Shown here piece after piece: positions 32,646-40,936 of a stretch of 43,310 nt of DNA. The position numbers and the translations under genes were made by a program. Each line of letters begins with the position of its first letter. Within the stretch, counting starts at the first letter, position 1. The notes under the pieces were generated by a model, which was not told where the DNA came from, ran no database searches, and saw nothing but the letters and a program-made list of their open reading frames with translations. Source of the stretch: Spirosoma spitsbergense DSM 19989 (lineage in GTDB: Bacteria > Bacteroidota > Bacteroidia > Cytophagales > Spirosomataceae); assembly GCF_000374085.1 (NCBI RefSeq), contig NZ_KB893583.1, positions 1 to 43,310 on the forward strand, read 5' to 3'.

Positions 32646-33794
32646 ATGGAGATTGTTTACAGCCTTTCCGCCAACGTTGAATTTATAGAACGTACTTCCC
32701 TGACGAATACTGATTTCGATGCGGGGTTACTCAATAAATCGTCGGGTACCGTATTGCTGCTCAATACAGAGTTGACCGCTTTGCTGACTTTATTTCGGGA
32801 GCCTGCTTCCGTGGCCGCTGCCGCTGCACTTTTCGCACACCAACTGGATGCGCCTATCACCGACGTACAGGCGGTTATCCAGCACTCCGTTGATACGTTT
32901 GTGCAACAGGGTATTCTGGTAGACGCTGAACAACGTCAGCAGACAGTAACCCATTCCTTTCCGACCCTACAGCCCGGCACCCGCATTGGGGACTATACCG
33001 TTCTGAAAGAGTTGTCTGCCACCCCCCCGGTGGGCATTTATCTGGTCCGGAATCAGGCGGGTAAACGATTCGTACTAAAGAAACTATTCAGTCATCCTAA
33101 AGCGTCCAGGGACGTAATTCGCTCCCAGAAGAAGGAGTTTGCCTATGAGTTTCGGATACTTGAGAAACTCCGGGACTGCCCTCTGGTGAGCAGACTCGTT
33201 GCGTATGTTCCCCGCGAAGGTATTGGGGTAATTGATTACTTTGCCGGTGTCAGCCTACGCCGTTTTGTCAGCACGCACCACGACACGTTGTTGCCTGACG
33301 ACCGGATTGCCCTGTTTAATCAGTTGCTGGACGGAGTGGCTAGTCTGCATAGCCGGAACGTACTCCACGGCGACCTGCATTCCAGTAATGTACTGGTGAA
33401 CAAAAAGAAACGAATACTGCTCATTGATTTCGACCTGGCCTTTCTCTGGCGCGACCGAAACAAAAGAAGCATCAGGTATGGCGGTATAACGGAATTTATA
33501 CCCCCCGAACGGTTAACAGACAATGTTTTTCATCAATCGGTTGGTCCCCCTGATTTTCGGGCTGAGGTGTATCAGATTGGGGTACTGGGCTATTTCATAT
33601 TCCACGGGACACTGCCGTTTGATGGTCATACCTGGCGGGAACAGATTGAGGCCATCCGGCATGTCAGCCCTGTTTGGAACGCAACGGCTCCGGACCCGGT
33701 TCGACACCTTATCGAAACGGCACTGCACAAAATACCGGCTCAGCGTTTTGCCTCTGCAATGGCAATGAAGGCGGTCAGCGCACAGGCAGTGTAA
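32646..33794 (+). CDS. Protein kinase with N-terminal PqqD-like leader-binding domain
   Basis: This 382-residue protein joins two domains. Residues 1-95 match the PqqD-like/RRE pattern: a start MEIVYSLSANVEFIERTS, a Ser/Gly-rich turn (KSSGTVLLLNTE) and a C-terminal helix pair. Such domains bind RiPP leader peptides. Residues 110-380 are a Ser/Thr kinase fold: ATP Lys145 (VLKKL), Glu168, catalytic HGDLHSSN (Asp243, Asn248), metal-binding DFD (Asp261 in place of DFG) and PPER in the activation region. The Gly-rich loop is weak. HGDLHSSN recalls the LanKC kinase motif, but no lyase or cyclase domain follows. The frame starts at 32598, yet that end overlaps a terminator, so the ATG at 32646 is used. 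Confidence 0.85.
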   Translation: MEIVYSLSANVEFIERTSLTNTDFDAGLLNKSSGTVLLLNTELTALLTLFREPASVAAAAALFAHQLDAPITDVQAVIQHSVDTFVQQGILVDAEQRQQTVTHSFPTLQPGTRIGDYTVLKELSATPPVGIYLVRNQAGKRFVLKKLFSHPKASRDVIRSQKKEFAYEFRILEKLRDCPLVSRLVAYVPREGIGVIDYFAGVSLRRFVSTHHDTLLPDDRIALFNQLLDGVASLHSRNVLHGDLHSSNVLVNKKKRILLIDFDLAFLWRDRNKRSIRYGGITEFIPPERLTDNVFHQSVGPPDFRAEVYQIGVLGYFIFHGTLPFDGHTWREQIEAIRHVSPVWNATAPDPVRHLIETALHKIPAQRFASAMAMKAVSAQAV

Positions 33795-33877
33795 CTTGCC
33801 AGTACAAATCTATATGTCGTTAACAGCTGTCACGGGAGTAGTCTTGCCCGATAATGACCTGATGCCCGGCCGGAGGG

Positions 33878-33896
33878 TAACGATTGGAAATCGTTA
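33878..33896. promoter_or_regulatory. Palindrome overlapping a -7 box before the 41-residue gene
   Basis: TAACGATT (33878-33885), GGA and AATCGTTA (33889-33896) form a perfect 8-base inverted repeat. It overlaps TATCTTTG (33895-33902), a TAnnTTTG -7 match just before the ATG at 33907. A bound repressor would block this promoter; no -33 box is clear. Confidence 0.5.
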
Positions 33897-33906
33897 TCTT
33901 TGTTGT

Positions 33907-34032
33907 ATGAACGAGCGATTCAAATTGTGGCTTAAACGCGTGGGGTGGCTGGGTTTTCTTTTCTTTCTTGTCAAAGGCCTGCTCTGGCTGTTGATCCCTT
34001 ACCTGATTGCCAAAGGTTTTCTGTCGAAATAA
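33907..34032 (+). CDS. Small single-pass membrane protein (41 aa)
   Basis: The peptide MNERFKLWLKRVGWLGFL continues into a hydrophobic stretch that covers most of its length (FFLVKGLLWLLIPYLIAKG). The N-terminus is positively charged, so it is probably an inner-membrane protein with the N-terminus in the cytoplasm. Its own -7 box lies right upstream, so it is probably not part of the kinase transcript. The longer frame from 33796 is rejected because it crosses that promoter. Small membrane proteins can be immunity factors for exported microcins, but nothing in the sequence proves that here. It could equally be an unrelated conserved small protein. Confidence 0.6.
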   Translation: MNERFKLWLKRVGWLGFLFFLVKGLLWLLIPYLIAKGFLSK

Positions 34033-34178
34033 ACTTCATCCGGTCGACGCGTTTTTTGAAACAATGATATCCTTTTTGCCGTAAAGTAATAGACTGGGTC
34101 GGCCTGACCAACTATTTTGTAAATCTGCGTATAGTCAATTGAGTGTCAAGCATACGTATTGAATCTGGTACTGGTATC

Positions 34179-36581
34179 ATGCATTTGGGGAGGAGAGGAG
34201 TATTCCGTCGGTTTGGCGTAGGCCTGTTGCTAGTCATGGCCTGGTTACTCTCACTGGAGGGTCGGGCAAACCACATTATCGGAGGTGATGTAAGCATGCG
34301 GGCTGTTGGCACAACGCCGGGCCTGTTTACGCTGTCATTAAATCAATATTGGGATGCAACCAAAACGTCCGTTGGCAATCAGGATCCTACGGTAACGCTG
34401 CTGGTGTATCGAAAAAATAACCCCGTTCTGGTTGAACGGATTACGCTTCTCCTCCGGGAAATTGTGCCGCTCACGTTCGGGAATGCCGCCTGTGCTTCCC
34501 TGCGTCAATTGAGTTTTACGCAGGGGCGTTACTATGCCGACTACCAGTTTGACACAAAGTTGTATACCGACCCCGGCGGCTATTATATGGTTTGGGAGCG
34601 GTGCTGTCGGAATGATGCGCTCACCAATGTCGATAGTTTTATTGCCAACGGGGTGGCTATGGCGTTTTACCTCGAATTTCCGGCCATGCTCAAAAATGGG
34701 ACGAATTTTTACAACTCGTCGCCTGATTTTCGCCTGCCAAATGGCGACTACATCTGCATTAATAAACCCTTTACGTTTGATGTGGGCGCAACCGATGCGG
34801 ATGGTGACCAGCTTCGTTACTCCCTGGTAACTCCCCTCAATGGGTACACAACAAGAACATCGCCTACCGTTACAGACGAGTCGCCCAGGAGTAGTTATCC
34901 AACCATTAACTGGAAGTCGGGGTATACTTTAAGCAGCATTATTCCGGGAAATCCACCCCTGAGTATTAACCCGGCAACGGGTGTTTTGAGTGTTCGGGCT
35001 ACGGAGGTTGGCCTGTATCTCTTTACCGTACAGTGCGAAGAGTTTCGAAATGGGGTACGCATTGGCGTTGTCAGGCGGGATTTTCAGCTCCCGGTAGTCG
35101 ACTGCTCTAAAAATACCCCGCCACCGGCCGTGGTAACGGCAAATGGCAAAGTATCCAATGACGTTATCTGGTGTGCCAGCCAGCCGCTGGTGCTGTCGGT
35201 CGATAAAAATCCGCTCTGGGCCTACCAATGGCAAAGGGACGGGGCCAACCTGCGCGGGTCTACCAGCGATACGCTACAGGTACGTACACCGGGCACATAT
35301 ACGGTCATTAAAAGTCTGGCTAATCAATGTGCCAGTGATACCGCTTCGCAGGGGGTGAAAGTGACATTTGTAACGGCTCCGCTGGTTACCTTATCGCTGG
35401 CCAAACCAACCCCCTACTGTGCCGGTGATACCCTCACGTTACAGGCCAAAGGACAGCGTGATTATCAATATCACTGGCGACGCGATGGGAAGGATATAAT
35501 GGGCGAGCAGCAATCGTCCCTCCGGGTATATCAGTCGGGGGTATATGAAGTACTGGCCCGGCCTTCGCTGGCCCTCTGCGATGGGCAGGACAGTGTTCGG
35601 GTGGTAATAAACCCCAAACCGGCCGCTCAGATACAGCCGGCCTCGTTAACCTTCTGTCCCGATGAATCTGTTTCGCTGATAGCCCAGGATATGGTCGGGA
35701 ATCGGTACCGGTGGATTCGGGATGGAGTAGCACTCAGCGATACCGTCAGTCAGGTAGTGGCGAAGCAGGGTGGTACCTATCAGGTTACGGTAACAGGAGC
35801 GACGGGCTGTACGGCCCTGTCGCCGGGTGTTTTGCTGACGCAGGCCGCCCGGCCCGTCATACAACTGGATTCCATTGCTCCCATCTGCCTTTCTGCGGGC
35901 GTGTCTGTATCGCTAACCGGGCAGCCGACGGGTGGTATATATACCGGGCCGGGGGTGCTGGGAACTCAATTCAGTCCCGAAAGGGCGGGGGTAGGCAAAC
36001 ATCAGCTAACCTATACCGTTGTATCGAACAATGGTTGCCGGGCCGAAAAAAAACAGTGGGTCGAGGTGTGGGATTCGCCCCGGCTAACTGGCTCAACAAC
36101 GTATTTTCTGGTGAAAGGCAAAAGCGTTCAGTTGGTGACCCAGGCCAGTGGACCCATTAGTCAATACCAGTGGGAACCGCCAGCGTCATTAAACCAGGCG
36201 GATATAGCCAGTCCGCTTGCCAGTCCGGAAAGTACGACTCCTTACTCCCTAACGGCTACCAATGCCGCCGGTTGTACGGCTACGCTGGCCGTGTTGGTGG
36301 AGGTAACCGAACTGCTCTTTATACCATCGGCCTTTTCGCCCAATTCGGATGGGCTGAACGATTCCTGGATCATACCGAATATCCGCCTGTTCCCGAACAA
36401 TAAAGTAACTATTTACAATCGTTGGGGTGAGTTGGTTTTTTCCTCTCAGGGATATGCTACTCCCTGGGACGGCACCTATCGGCAGGAACGCGTCCCGCCC
36501 GGTTTATACACCTACCAGATTCGTACGGGCGATGGCCCGCTGGATACAGTTTATCGGGGGCAGTTGATGGTTGTTCATTAA
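34179..36581 (+). CDS. Large secreted protein with gliding-motility (T9SS type B) C-terminal domain
   Basis: This 800-residue protein begins with a signal peptide (hydrophobic GVGLLLVMAWLLSLEGRANH; ATG at 34179 chosen over GTG 34143). The middle is a series of Ig/PKD-like beta-sandwich modules, with several DGxxxxGxxxxxLxVxxxGxY units such as RDGKDIMGEQQSSLRVYQSGVYEVLA. The last 90 residues match the CHU_C-type gliding-motility domain (LFIPSAFSPNSDGLNDSWIIP, then VTIYNRWGELVF, DGTYRQERVPPGLYTY). That domain directs export by the type IX secretion system and surface anchoring. A role in surface adhesion is likely but unproven. It stands alone between two small genes. Confidence 0.93.
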   Translation: MHLGRRGVFRRFGVGLLLVMAWLLSLEGRANHIIGGDVSMRAVGTTPGLFTLSLNQYWDATKTSVGNQDPTVTLLVYRKNNPVLVERITLLLREIVPLTFGNAACASLRQLSFTQGRYYADYQFDTKLYTDPGGYYMVWERCCRNDALTNVDSFIANGVAMAFYLEFPAMLKNGTNFYNSSPDFRLPNGDYICINKPFTFDVGATDADGDQLRYSLVTPLNGYTTRTSPTVTDESPRSSYPTINWKSGYTLSSIIPGNPPLSINPATGVLSVRATEVGLYLFTVQCEEFRNGVRIGVVRRDFQLPVVDCSKNTPPPAVVTANGKVSNDVIWCASQPLVLSVDKNPLWAYQWQRDGANLRGSTSDTLQVRTPGTYTVIKSLANQCASDTASQGVKVTFVTAPLVTLSLAKPTPYCAGDTLTLQAKGQRDYQYHWRRDGKDIMGEQQSSLRVYQSGVYEVLARPSLALCDGQDSVRVVINPKPAAQIQPASLTFCPDESVSLIAQDMVGNRYRWIRDGVALSDTVSQVVAKQGGTYQVTVTGATGCTALSPGVLLTQAARPVIQLDSIAPICLSAGVSVSLTGQPTGGIYTGPGVLGTQFSPERAGVGKHQLTYTVVSNNGCRAEKKQWVEVWDSPRLTGSTTYFLVKGKSVQLVTQASGPISQYQWEPPASLNQADIASPLASPESTTPYSLTATNAAGCTATLAVLVEVTELLFIPSAFSPNSDGLNDSWIIPNIRLFPNNKVTIYNRWGELVFSSQGYATPWDGTYRQERVPPGLYTYQIRTGDGPLDTVYRGQLMVVH

Positions 36582-36723
36582 CGGGGGCCGGGCCATTCGC
36601 TCAAATTCATGTCCACAAGGCAATTTTTACGGGCCTGACTACCGTTTAATCAATGCGATGAAGCGGTAGCTTCAGGCTCGTCGGCACGACGGGCCGTATG
36701 TTCCATTTTTAACAATACGCAAA

Positions 36724-37311
36724 ATGAACAGGAAATTTCGGTTAAGCTCGGCACTGGCATTCGTGCTTCTTGCCGGTACGAGTGCATCGGTTTTTGCCCA
36801 GAACCAGAACGCAGGTACGCAAACCCCGACAACCACCAATGCAGACATGAATGCTGCCGCCCCTACCCTCAATACTACGGGCAAAGACCTGGCTATCAGT
36901 GCTGCGAAGTCGGCAAACCATACCATTCTGTTTCGGGCATTGCGGGTATCCGGTCTTACAGAGCAAGCCAGTGGAAAGGGACCTTACACCGTATTCGCCC
37001 CCACAAACGAAGCCTTCGATAAATTACCAACCGGTACGCTGGATGAGTTGCTGAAACCAGCCGCCAAAGCGAAACTGCAAAAACTGCTGGCCTACCATGT
37101 GGTGAAGGGCGAGTACACGGCCGACAAGCTTCAGGACGGACAAAAGCTTAAAACCGTAACAGGTGGAACGCTGACTATCAGCAAACAGGGCGATACCATG
37201 ACCGTTACGGATGGGGCTGGTAATAGCGCTGCCATGAGCCCGGAGGGAGCGGAAGCTACCAACGGAATCATCTATTCGATCGATATCGTGATGATGCCAA
37301 CCAGCAAATAG
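36724..37311 (+). CDS. Secreted fasciclin (FAS1) domain protein
   Basis: This 195-residue protein has a signal peptide (MNRKFRLSSALAFVLLAGTSASVFAQ), a low-complexity linker rich in Asn/Thr/Ala, and one fasciclin domain of about 140 residues. The domain's conserved motifs are present: HTILFRALRVSGLTEQASG, GPYTVFAPTNEAFDKLP, LLAYHVVKGEYTA and TNGIIYSIDIVMMP. FAS1 domains act in adhesion and in extracellular polymer binding. It has no clear promoter box. The start lies 142 bases after the gliding-motility protein, so it is likely separate. Confidence 0.94.
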   Translation: MNRKFRLSSALAFVLLAGTSASVFAQNQNAGTQTPTTTNADMNAAAPTLNTTGKDLAISAAKSANHTILFRALRVSGLTEQASGKGPYTVFAPTNEAFDKLPTGTLDELLKPAAKAKLQKLLAYHVVKGEYTADKLQDGQKLKTVTGGTLTISKQGDTMTVTDGAGNSAAMSPEGAEATNGIIYSIDIVMMPTSK

Positions 37312-37396
37312 GAACCGGGCGGAAAAGGAAAAGTCTGGGTCTCATGGAGTTGTATCGATGGATTGAGCCGGTCGCAAACATTTACTTCTACAGCGG

Positions 37397-37423
37397 GTTT
37401 AAGTACGTGTAGCCTACTTAAAC
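37397..37423 (+). promoter_or_regulatory. Stem-loop just before the acidic protein start
   Basis: GTTTAAGTA (37397-37405) and TACTTAAAC (37415-37423) are exact complements around a nine-base loop. The stem ends nine bases before the ATG at 37433, covering the place where a ribosome would bind. It could be a leader control structure or the end of the fasciclin transcript. Confidence 0.5.
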
Positions 37424-37432
37424 AAAAACGTT

Positions 37433-37708
37433 ATGGAAAAGCAAGGAAAAGACGCGATTGATATGGATGAGTCGAACCGGGAAGATATAATTCGTGCCAA
37501 GCAGGCTATATCACCCGATGGGCTGGAGGATCAATCCGTTGAAGGAAACAGTGGCGTCGGTAGTGAGGTGATAACGAAAAAGTTACCCCCCGATGAACTC
37601 GAAGACAAATACATGGATGGCGACGAAACTGCTGCTAACGTTCGGGTGAACAACCCGAACCGAAACCCGGATTCTAAACCGGATATTGATAAACCGGCGT
37701 ATAGCTAA
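37433..37708 (+). CDS. Small acidic, probably disordered protein
   Basis: This 91-residue protein is rich in Asp, Glu, Asn and Lys, with almost no hydrophobic residues (examples are DMDESNREDIIRAKQAI and DELEDKYMDGDETAANVRV). There is no signal or membrane segment. The ordering DGLEDQSVEGN and DELEDKYMDGDE looks like a loose internal duplication of about 37 residues. I recognise no family; composition resembles hydrophilic stress proteins. The ATG is preceded by a stem-loop and the gene is closed by a good terminator, so it is a one-gene unit and likely real. Confidence 0.65.
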   Translation: MEKQGKDAIDMDESNREDIIRAKQAISPDGLEDQSVEGNSGVGSEVITKKLPPDELEDKYMDGDETAANVRVNNPNRNPDSKPDIDKPAYS

Positions 37709-37711
37709 TCG

Positions 37712-37742
37712 AAAAAGGCAACTCGTTCAGGGTTGCCTTTTT
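37712..37742 (+). terminator. Intrinsic terminator after the acidic protein gene
   Basis: AAAAAGGCAAC (37712-37722) and GTTGCCTTTTT (37732-37742) are exact complements around a nine-base loop, with a T-run at the 3' side. It lies just after the stop at 37708 and ends the single-gene transcript. Confidence 0.9.
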
Positions 37743-37834
37743 CATGGATACGTGTCAACAGGGTTCAGCACCGAATCAAAAACAACACCCGATCTGGCGG
37801 GTTAGTATAACCGGAAAGACTGCTTACACTACAC

Positions 37835-39052
37835 ATGGATAACGAGAGTAAAAAGAAAATTGGCATTGGAGTGGCTATCACAGCCGGTATAGTGCTTTTG
37901 TTTTTTGTTGGAAAGTGGTTCATCACACGGCAGGCGGGTGAACCGACAACAACCGCCGGGAACGATGAAAAGAAGGTCGAACAGGCGCAGTTTAGCCTTC
38001 ATGCCCTCTGTCGGTATGCCGACTCGGTTGGCATCGATACCGCGCGCTACAGTGTTAAACCAACCAGTACGGACGCCGAAATTGACGATAAACGGGCTGA
38101 TCTATTGATGGAGATTCGCTACGGTAAAAAACCATCGCGACTAACTTTTAGCGGTCTCAAAGAAAAAGTAGACTCGGCCTGGGCACCAAAAGCTGACGCC
38201 ACCGACATGGTAGAATCCGTGGCTAAACTAACCACTTTCGGGCCTTACAATCAGTTGGTTGGTCATTATAATCGAATTCGCCGGGGAGGTCGGTCAAACT
38301 CGCTCACTGCCGATACACTGCGTTTGATTCGGCAAACACTCAACTTCTATCGGTACACCAACCGGTTCGATGCCGATCAGTTTGTGGTGGTCAATATACC
38401 GGCGGCCGAACTGAACGTGTTTGACCGGAAAGGTACCCGATTACTGCCCATGGACGTGATTGTAGGGAAACCGGACCGACAAACGCCCTGCATGACTACA
38501 TACGTACAAAATGTGGTTGCTTACCCGTACTGGAACGTGCCCCGCAAGATAGCGCTGGAGGAAGTATTACCCCGTATGCAAAAGAATATTGCGTATGTGT
38601 ACAACCAGAATTTCCAGATTATAGATGAGAAGGAACAGGAAGTTGACCCGGAGGAAGTGGACTGGAACAGCTTGTCTGCTACTAATTTTCCGTACCGTAT
38701 CCGGCAGGCATCGGGTTGCGAGAACTCGCTGGGTTTGCTAAAGTTTGTGCTGGCCAATCCACTGGCTATCTACCTGCACGATACCAACAGCCGGGATTTG
38801 TTTACGCAGTCGGCCAATCGCTGGCGCAGCCACGGGTGTGTACGGGTACAGAAACCGGTCGAACTGGCAAATCTGGTACTCGGAGCTAAGACCTTTACGC
38901 CCGATTTTATGAATAAATGCCTGATTGACCAGAAACCGCGGCAACTGGACATCCCAAAAAAGTTTCCTGTATTCATTGCCTACAACATTGCTGATGTTGA
39001 TGCGGGCGGAAAACTGACGTTTTATAAGGATGTGTATTCGCTCGATAAATAA
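37835..39052 (+). CDS. L,D-transpeptidase (YkuD domain), membrane-anchored
   Basis: This 405-residue enzyme probably makes 3-3 crosslinks in peptidoglycan or attaches proteins to it. The N-terminus is one membrane anchor (IGIGVAITAGIVLLFFVGKWF). A long scaffold domain follows, then the YkuD catalytic domain with the characteristic site AIYLHDT and, about 30 residues later, SHGCVRVQKPVELANLVL (catalytic Cys in SHGCVR). This layout is the YcbB-like group of Gram-negative L,D-transpeptidases. It lies 126 bases downstream of the acidic gene. Its last 31 bases overlap the convergent second transpeptidase gene. Confidence 0.93.
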   Translation: MDNESKKKIGIGVAITAGIVLLFFVGKWFITRQAGEPTTTAGNDEKKVEQAQFSLHALCRYADSVGIDTARYSVKPTSTDAEIDDKRADLLMEIRYGKKPSRLTFSGLKEKVDSAWAPKADATDMVESVAKLTTFGPYNQLVGHYNRIRRGGRSNSLTADTLRLIRQTLNFYRYTNRFDADQFVVVNIPAAELNVFDRKGTRLLPMDVIVGKPDRQTPCMTTYVQNVVAYPYWNVPRKIALEEVLPRMQKNIAYVYNQNFQIIDEKEQEVDPEEVDWNSLSATNFPYRIRQASGCENSLGLLKFVLANPLAIYLHDTNSRDLFTQSANRWRSHGCVRVQKPVELANLVLGAKTFTPDFMNKCLIDQKPRQLDIPKKFPVFIAYNIADVDAGGKLTFYKDVYSLDK

Positions 39053-39744
39053 GCGGAACGCTTGAGGTAATCCAAATTAGGGGCGTATACAAACAGACAG
39101 GAACCACCCTTAACCGCCTGAATTATCCCCTTCGATTCGGCGTACGGAACGGCCGGGCAACCCTGGCTGCGACCCAAACGGCCGTTTTTACGAATGAACT
39201 CCTCGCAGGCATAATCGGCTCCGTGCAGAACAATGTTTCGATTGTAGACGTTGTCGTTGAAACCCTTCTCCAACCCTTTCAGTTGAAGGGAAAGGCCATG
39301 TTTGCCCATATACGTATTCAGCGTTTTGTAGAAACCAAGGCTGGTTTGAAAGGAGGACTGTGTATTGGAAAACTGGTTGGGGACCAGATCGCCGGATTTC
39401 TGACCGTGTGCTACGTAGGTATTGAAAAGAAGCTTCTTATTCGCCAAATCAACGACATACAGGCGTTTATGCGTGGAGGGCTGGCTAAAGTCGACAATGG
39501 TCAACATCGATTTAGCAGTATCTATTTTCTGCCAGCCGTGCAGGGCATAGTCAAAAATGTTTTTCTTCAAACCAGCCTGTTCCAGGTTCAACTGATCGTA
39601 CAATGAAGGCCGACCAACTGAACTGTGCAGATGGGTTGCTGAATCAGGGGAGACAACGGGAGTAACGGTTCGGGAGGCTCTATAGCCGGTGCTGGCAAAG
39701 TAAACGAAGACCAGAGCGAACAAAAGAAAAAGGACATTCTTCAT
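39022..39744 (-). CDS. Murein L,D-transpeptidase catalytic-domain protein (YkuD_2 type)
   Basis: This 240-residue enzyme is of the other YkuD-like family. It begins with a membrane or signal segment (MKNVLFLLFALVFVYFASTGY); the ATG at 39744 is used in place of 39759. The catalytic region has NIVLHGADYACEEFIRKNGRLGRSQGCPAVPYAES, with the Cys in SQGCPA in place of SHGC. The YkuD_2 group is typical of Bacteroidota and Gammaproteobacteria and its exact cell-wall substrate is uncertain. The gene ends inside the YcbB-like gene on the other strand. It may modify peptidoglycan in a complementary step. Confidence 0.9.
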   Translation of the reverse strand: MKNVLFLLFALVFVYFASTGYRASRTVTPVVSPDSATHLHSSVGRPSLYDQLNLEQAGLKKNIFDYALHGWQKIDTAKSMLTIVDFSQPSTHKRLYVVDLANKKLLFNTYVAHGQKSGDLVPNQFSNTQSSFQTSLGFYKTLNTYMGKHGLSLQLKGLEKGFNDNVYNRNIVLHGADYACEEFIRKNGRLGRSQGCPAVPYAESKGIIQAVKGGSCLFVYAPNLDYLKRSAYLSSEYTSL

Positions 39745-39850
39745 ACCGGCAACTGCCATTGGAGGTTTAGGAGGATGTAGGCTATGAACACCCTTTGAGC
39801 TTTTTTAATTCGATGAAGATACAGGTTTTTCGCTAAAAATAGACTCGTCC

Positions 39851-40591
39851 ATGACTCCTTATAAACAAGCCGTCCAAACGGAACTGATGCGGTGGCAACA
39901 GGCTATGCAAAAGCCACCATCCAGATTTGGAAAGCTATCCACGTCGATACAGCATCGAATAAACCGGTTTATTCCCAATCGGATTCATGCCGTTATTACG
40001 GCTACAATCAAGCAAATGACCAGGGCTGTCCTGTTCGGGGCTGGCTATCTGACCAGTGCTCCTACGGAGGGTAAAACCCTTGTTCAGCGGGATGCTGCTG
40101 TAGCAAAACGCATTGAATTCTACAAAAAAACGAGTGCCGCCGAGGGGGGCGTTACGGGGGCGGGAGGCTTTCTGCTTGGTCTGGCCGACTTCCCCATCCT
40201 GCTGGGCCTGAAAATGAAAATGCTCTTCGAGATTGCTTCGCTGTACGGTTTTCCGGTCAGCGATTACCGCGAACGGGTCTACATTCTCTACGTTTTTCAA
40301 CTCGCCTTTTCCAGTCAGGAGCGTCGTCAGATCGTGTATCAGCACGTGGTCAACTGGGAGGAACACAGCCGCCAGTTACCGGATGATATCAACCAGTTTG
40401 ATTGGCTGACTTTTCAGCAGGAGTACCGCGATTATATCGATCTGGCCAAGATGGCGCAATTGATTCCGGGCATCGGGGCGGCTGTGGGTGTCGTGGTCAA
40501 TTACCGGCTGGTCAACCAACTGGGTCGCACGGCCATGAACGCCTACCGAATGCGGCTATTGCAGGAGAAACCCTCCCTGTTTATTGATTAA
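39851..40591 (+). CDS. EcsC-family protein
   Basis: This 246-residue protein belongs to the EcsC family, named after a Bacillus protein encoded with the EcsAB ABC transporter. Here no ABC genes adjoin. The sequence has a membrane-interacting Gly-rich middle (AEGGVTGAGGFLLGLADFPILLGLKMKML) and a C-terminal Gly/Val helix (IPGIGAAVGVVVNYRLVNQLG). Its function is not established. The gene runs divergent from the second transpeptidase gene. Confidence 0.88.
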   Translation: MTPYKQAVQTELMRWQQAMQKPPSRFGKLSTSIQHRINRFIPNRIHAVITATIKQMTRAVLFGAGYLTSAPTEGKTLVQRDAAVAKRIEFYKKTSAAEGGVTGAGGFLLGLADFPILLGLKMKMLFEIASLYGFPVSDYRERVYILYVFQLAFSSQERRQIVYQHVVNWEEHSRQLPDDINQFDWLTFQQEYRDYIDLAKMAQLIPGIGAAVGVVVNYRLVNQLGRTAMNAYRMRLLQEKPSLFID

Positions 40592-40878
40592 TACTGACAG
40601 GGTGTCTGCCCATTGAGCAACGACTATTACGTTATATCCAGGTCTATTCGGACACAAACGGGGGTACGGGAATCAAACGCCGGATACGGTAACTGCCTTT
40701 TTTAGCTGCGCTGCCCGAGATACCACAAAACGCCGTTAACCAAGGCCATTTCCAAAACCCGGGCTTTAAGGTTCTATGTCAATTACACCCTACCAATCAT
40801 CCGGTTGTGGCTCCTTATCATGATTGATCAAGATAATTGGGTAGGGTAGATGGGGGTTCACTATACGCACCCGCCAAA
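40592..40878. other. Intergenic region with an inverted repeat, no gene seen
   Basis: The gap after the EcsC gene, ending at the terminator stem, contains no convincing reading frame. The notable structure is ACCCTACCAAT (40787-40797) opposite ATTGGGTAGGGT (40836-40847), which pair with one bulged base around a 38-base loop. On the minus strand a short peptide-like run (VLEMALVNGVLWYLGQRS) is seen before a stop, possibly chance or a gene remnant. Confidence 0.4.
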
Positions 40879-40915
40879 CAACAATGGCTGTCCTTATGCG
40901 GGACAGCCGTTGTTG
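40879..40915. terminator. Terminator after the DUF2911 gene
   Basis: CAACAATGGCTGTCC (40879-40893) and GGACAGCCGTTGTTG (40901-40915) pair at every position but for one T-G wobble, around a 7-base loop. On the minus strand it follows the DUF2911 stop by about 20 bases, with TTTGG after the stem. Confidence 0.85.
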
Positions 40916-40936
40916 ATAAAAGGGAGGAACCAAGTG

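Noticed and set aside
33796..33906. Extended N-terminus of the 41-residue membrane protein
   Set aside because: It crosses the palindrome and -7 box, and the added residues look non-coding.
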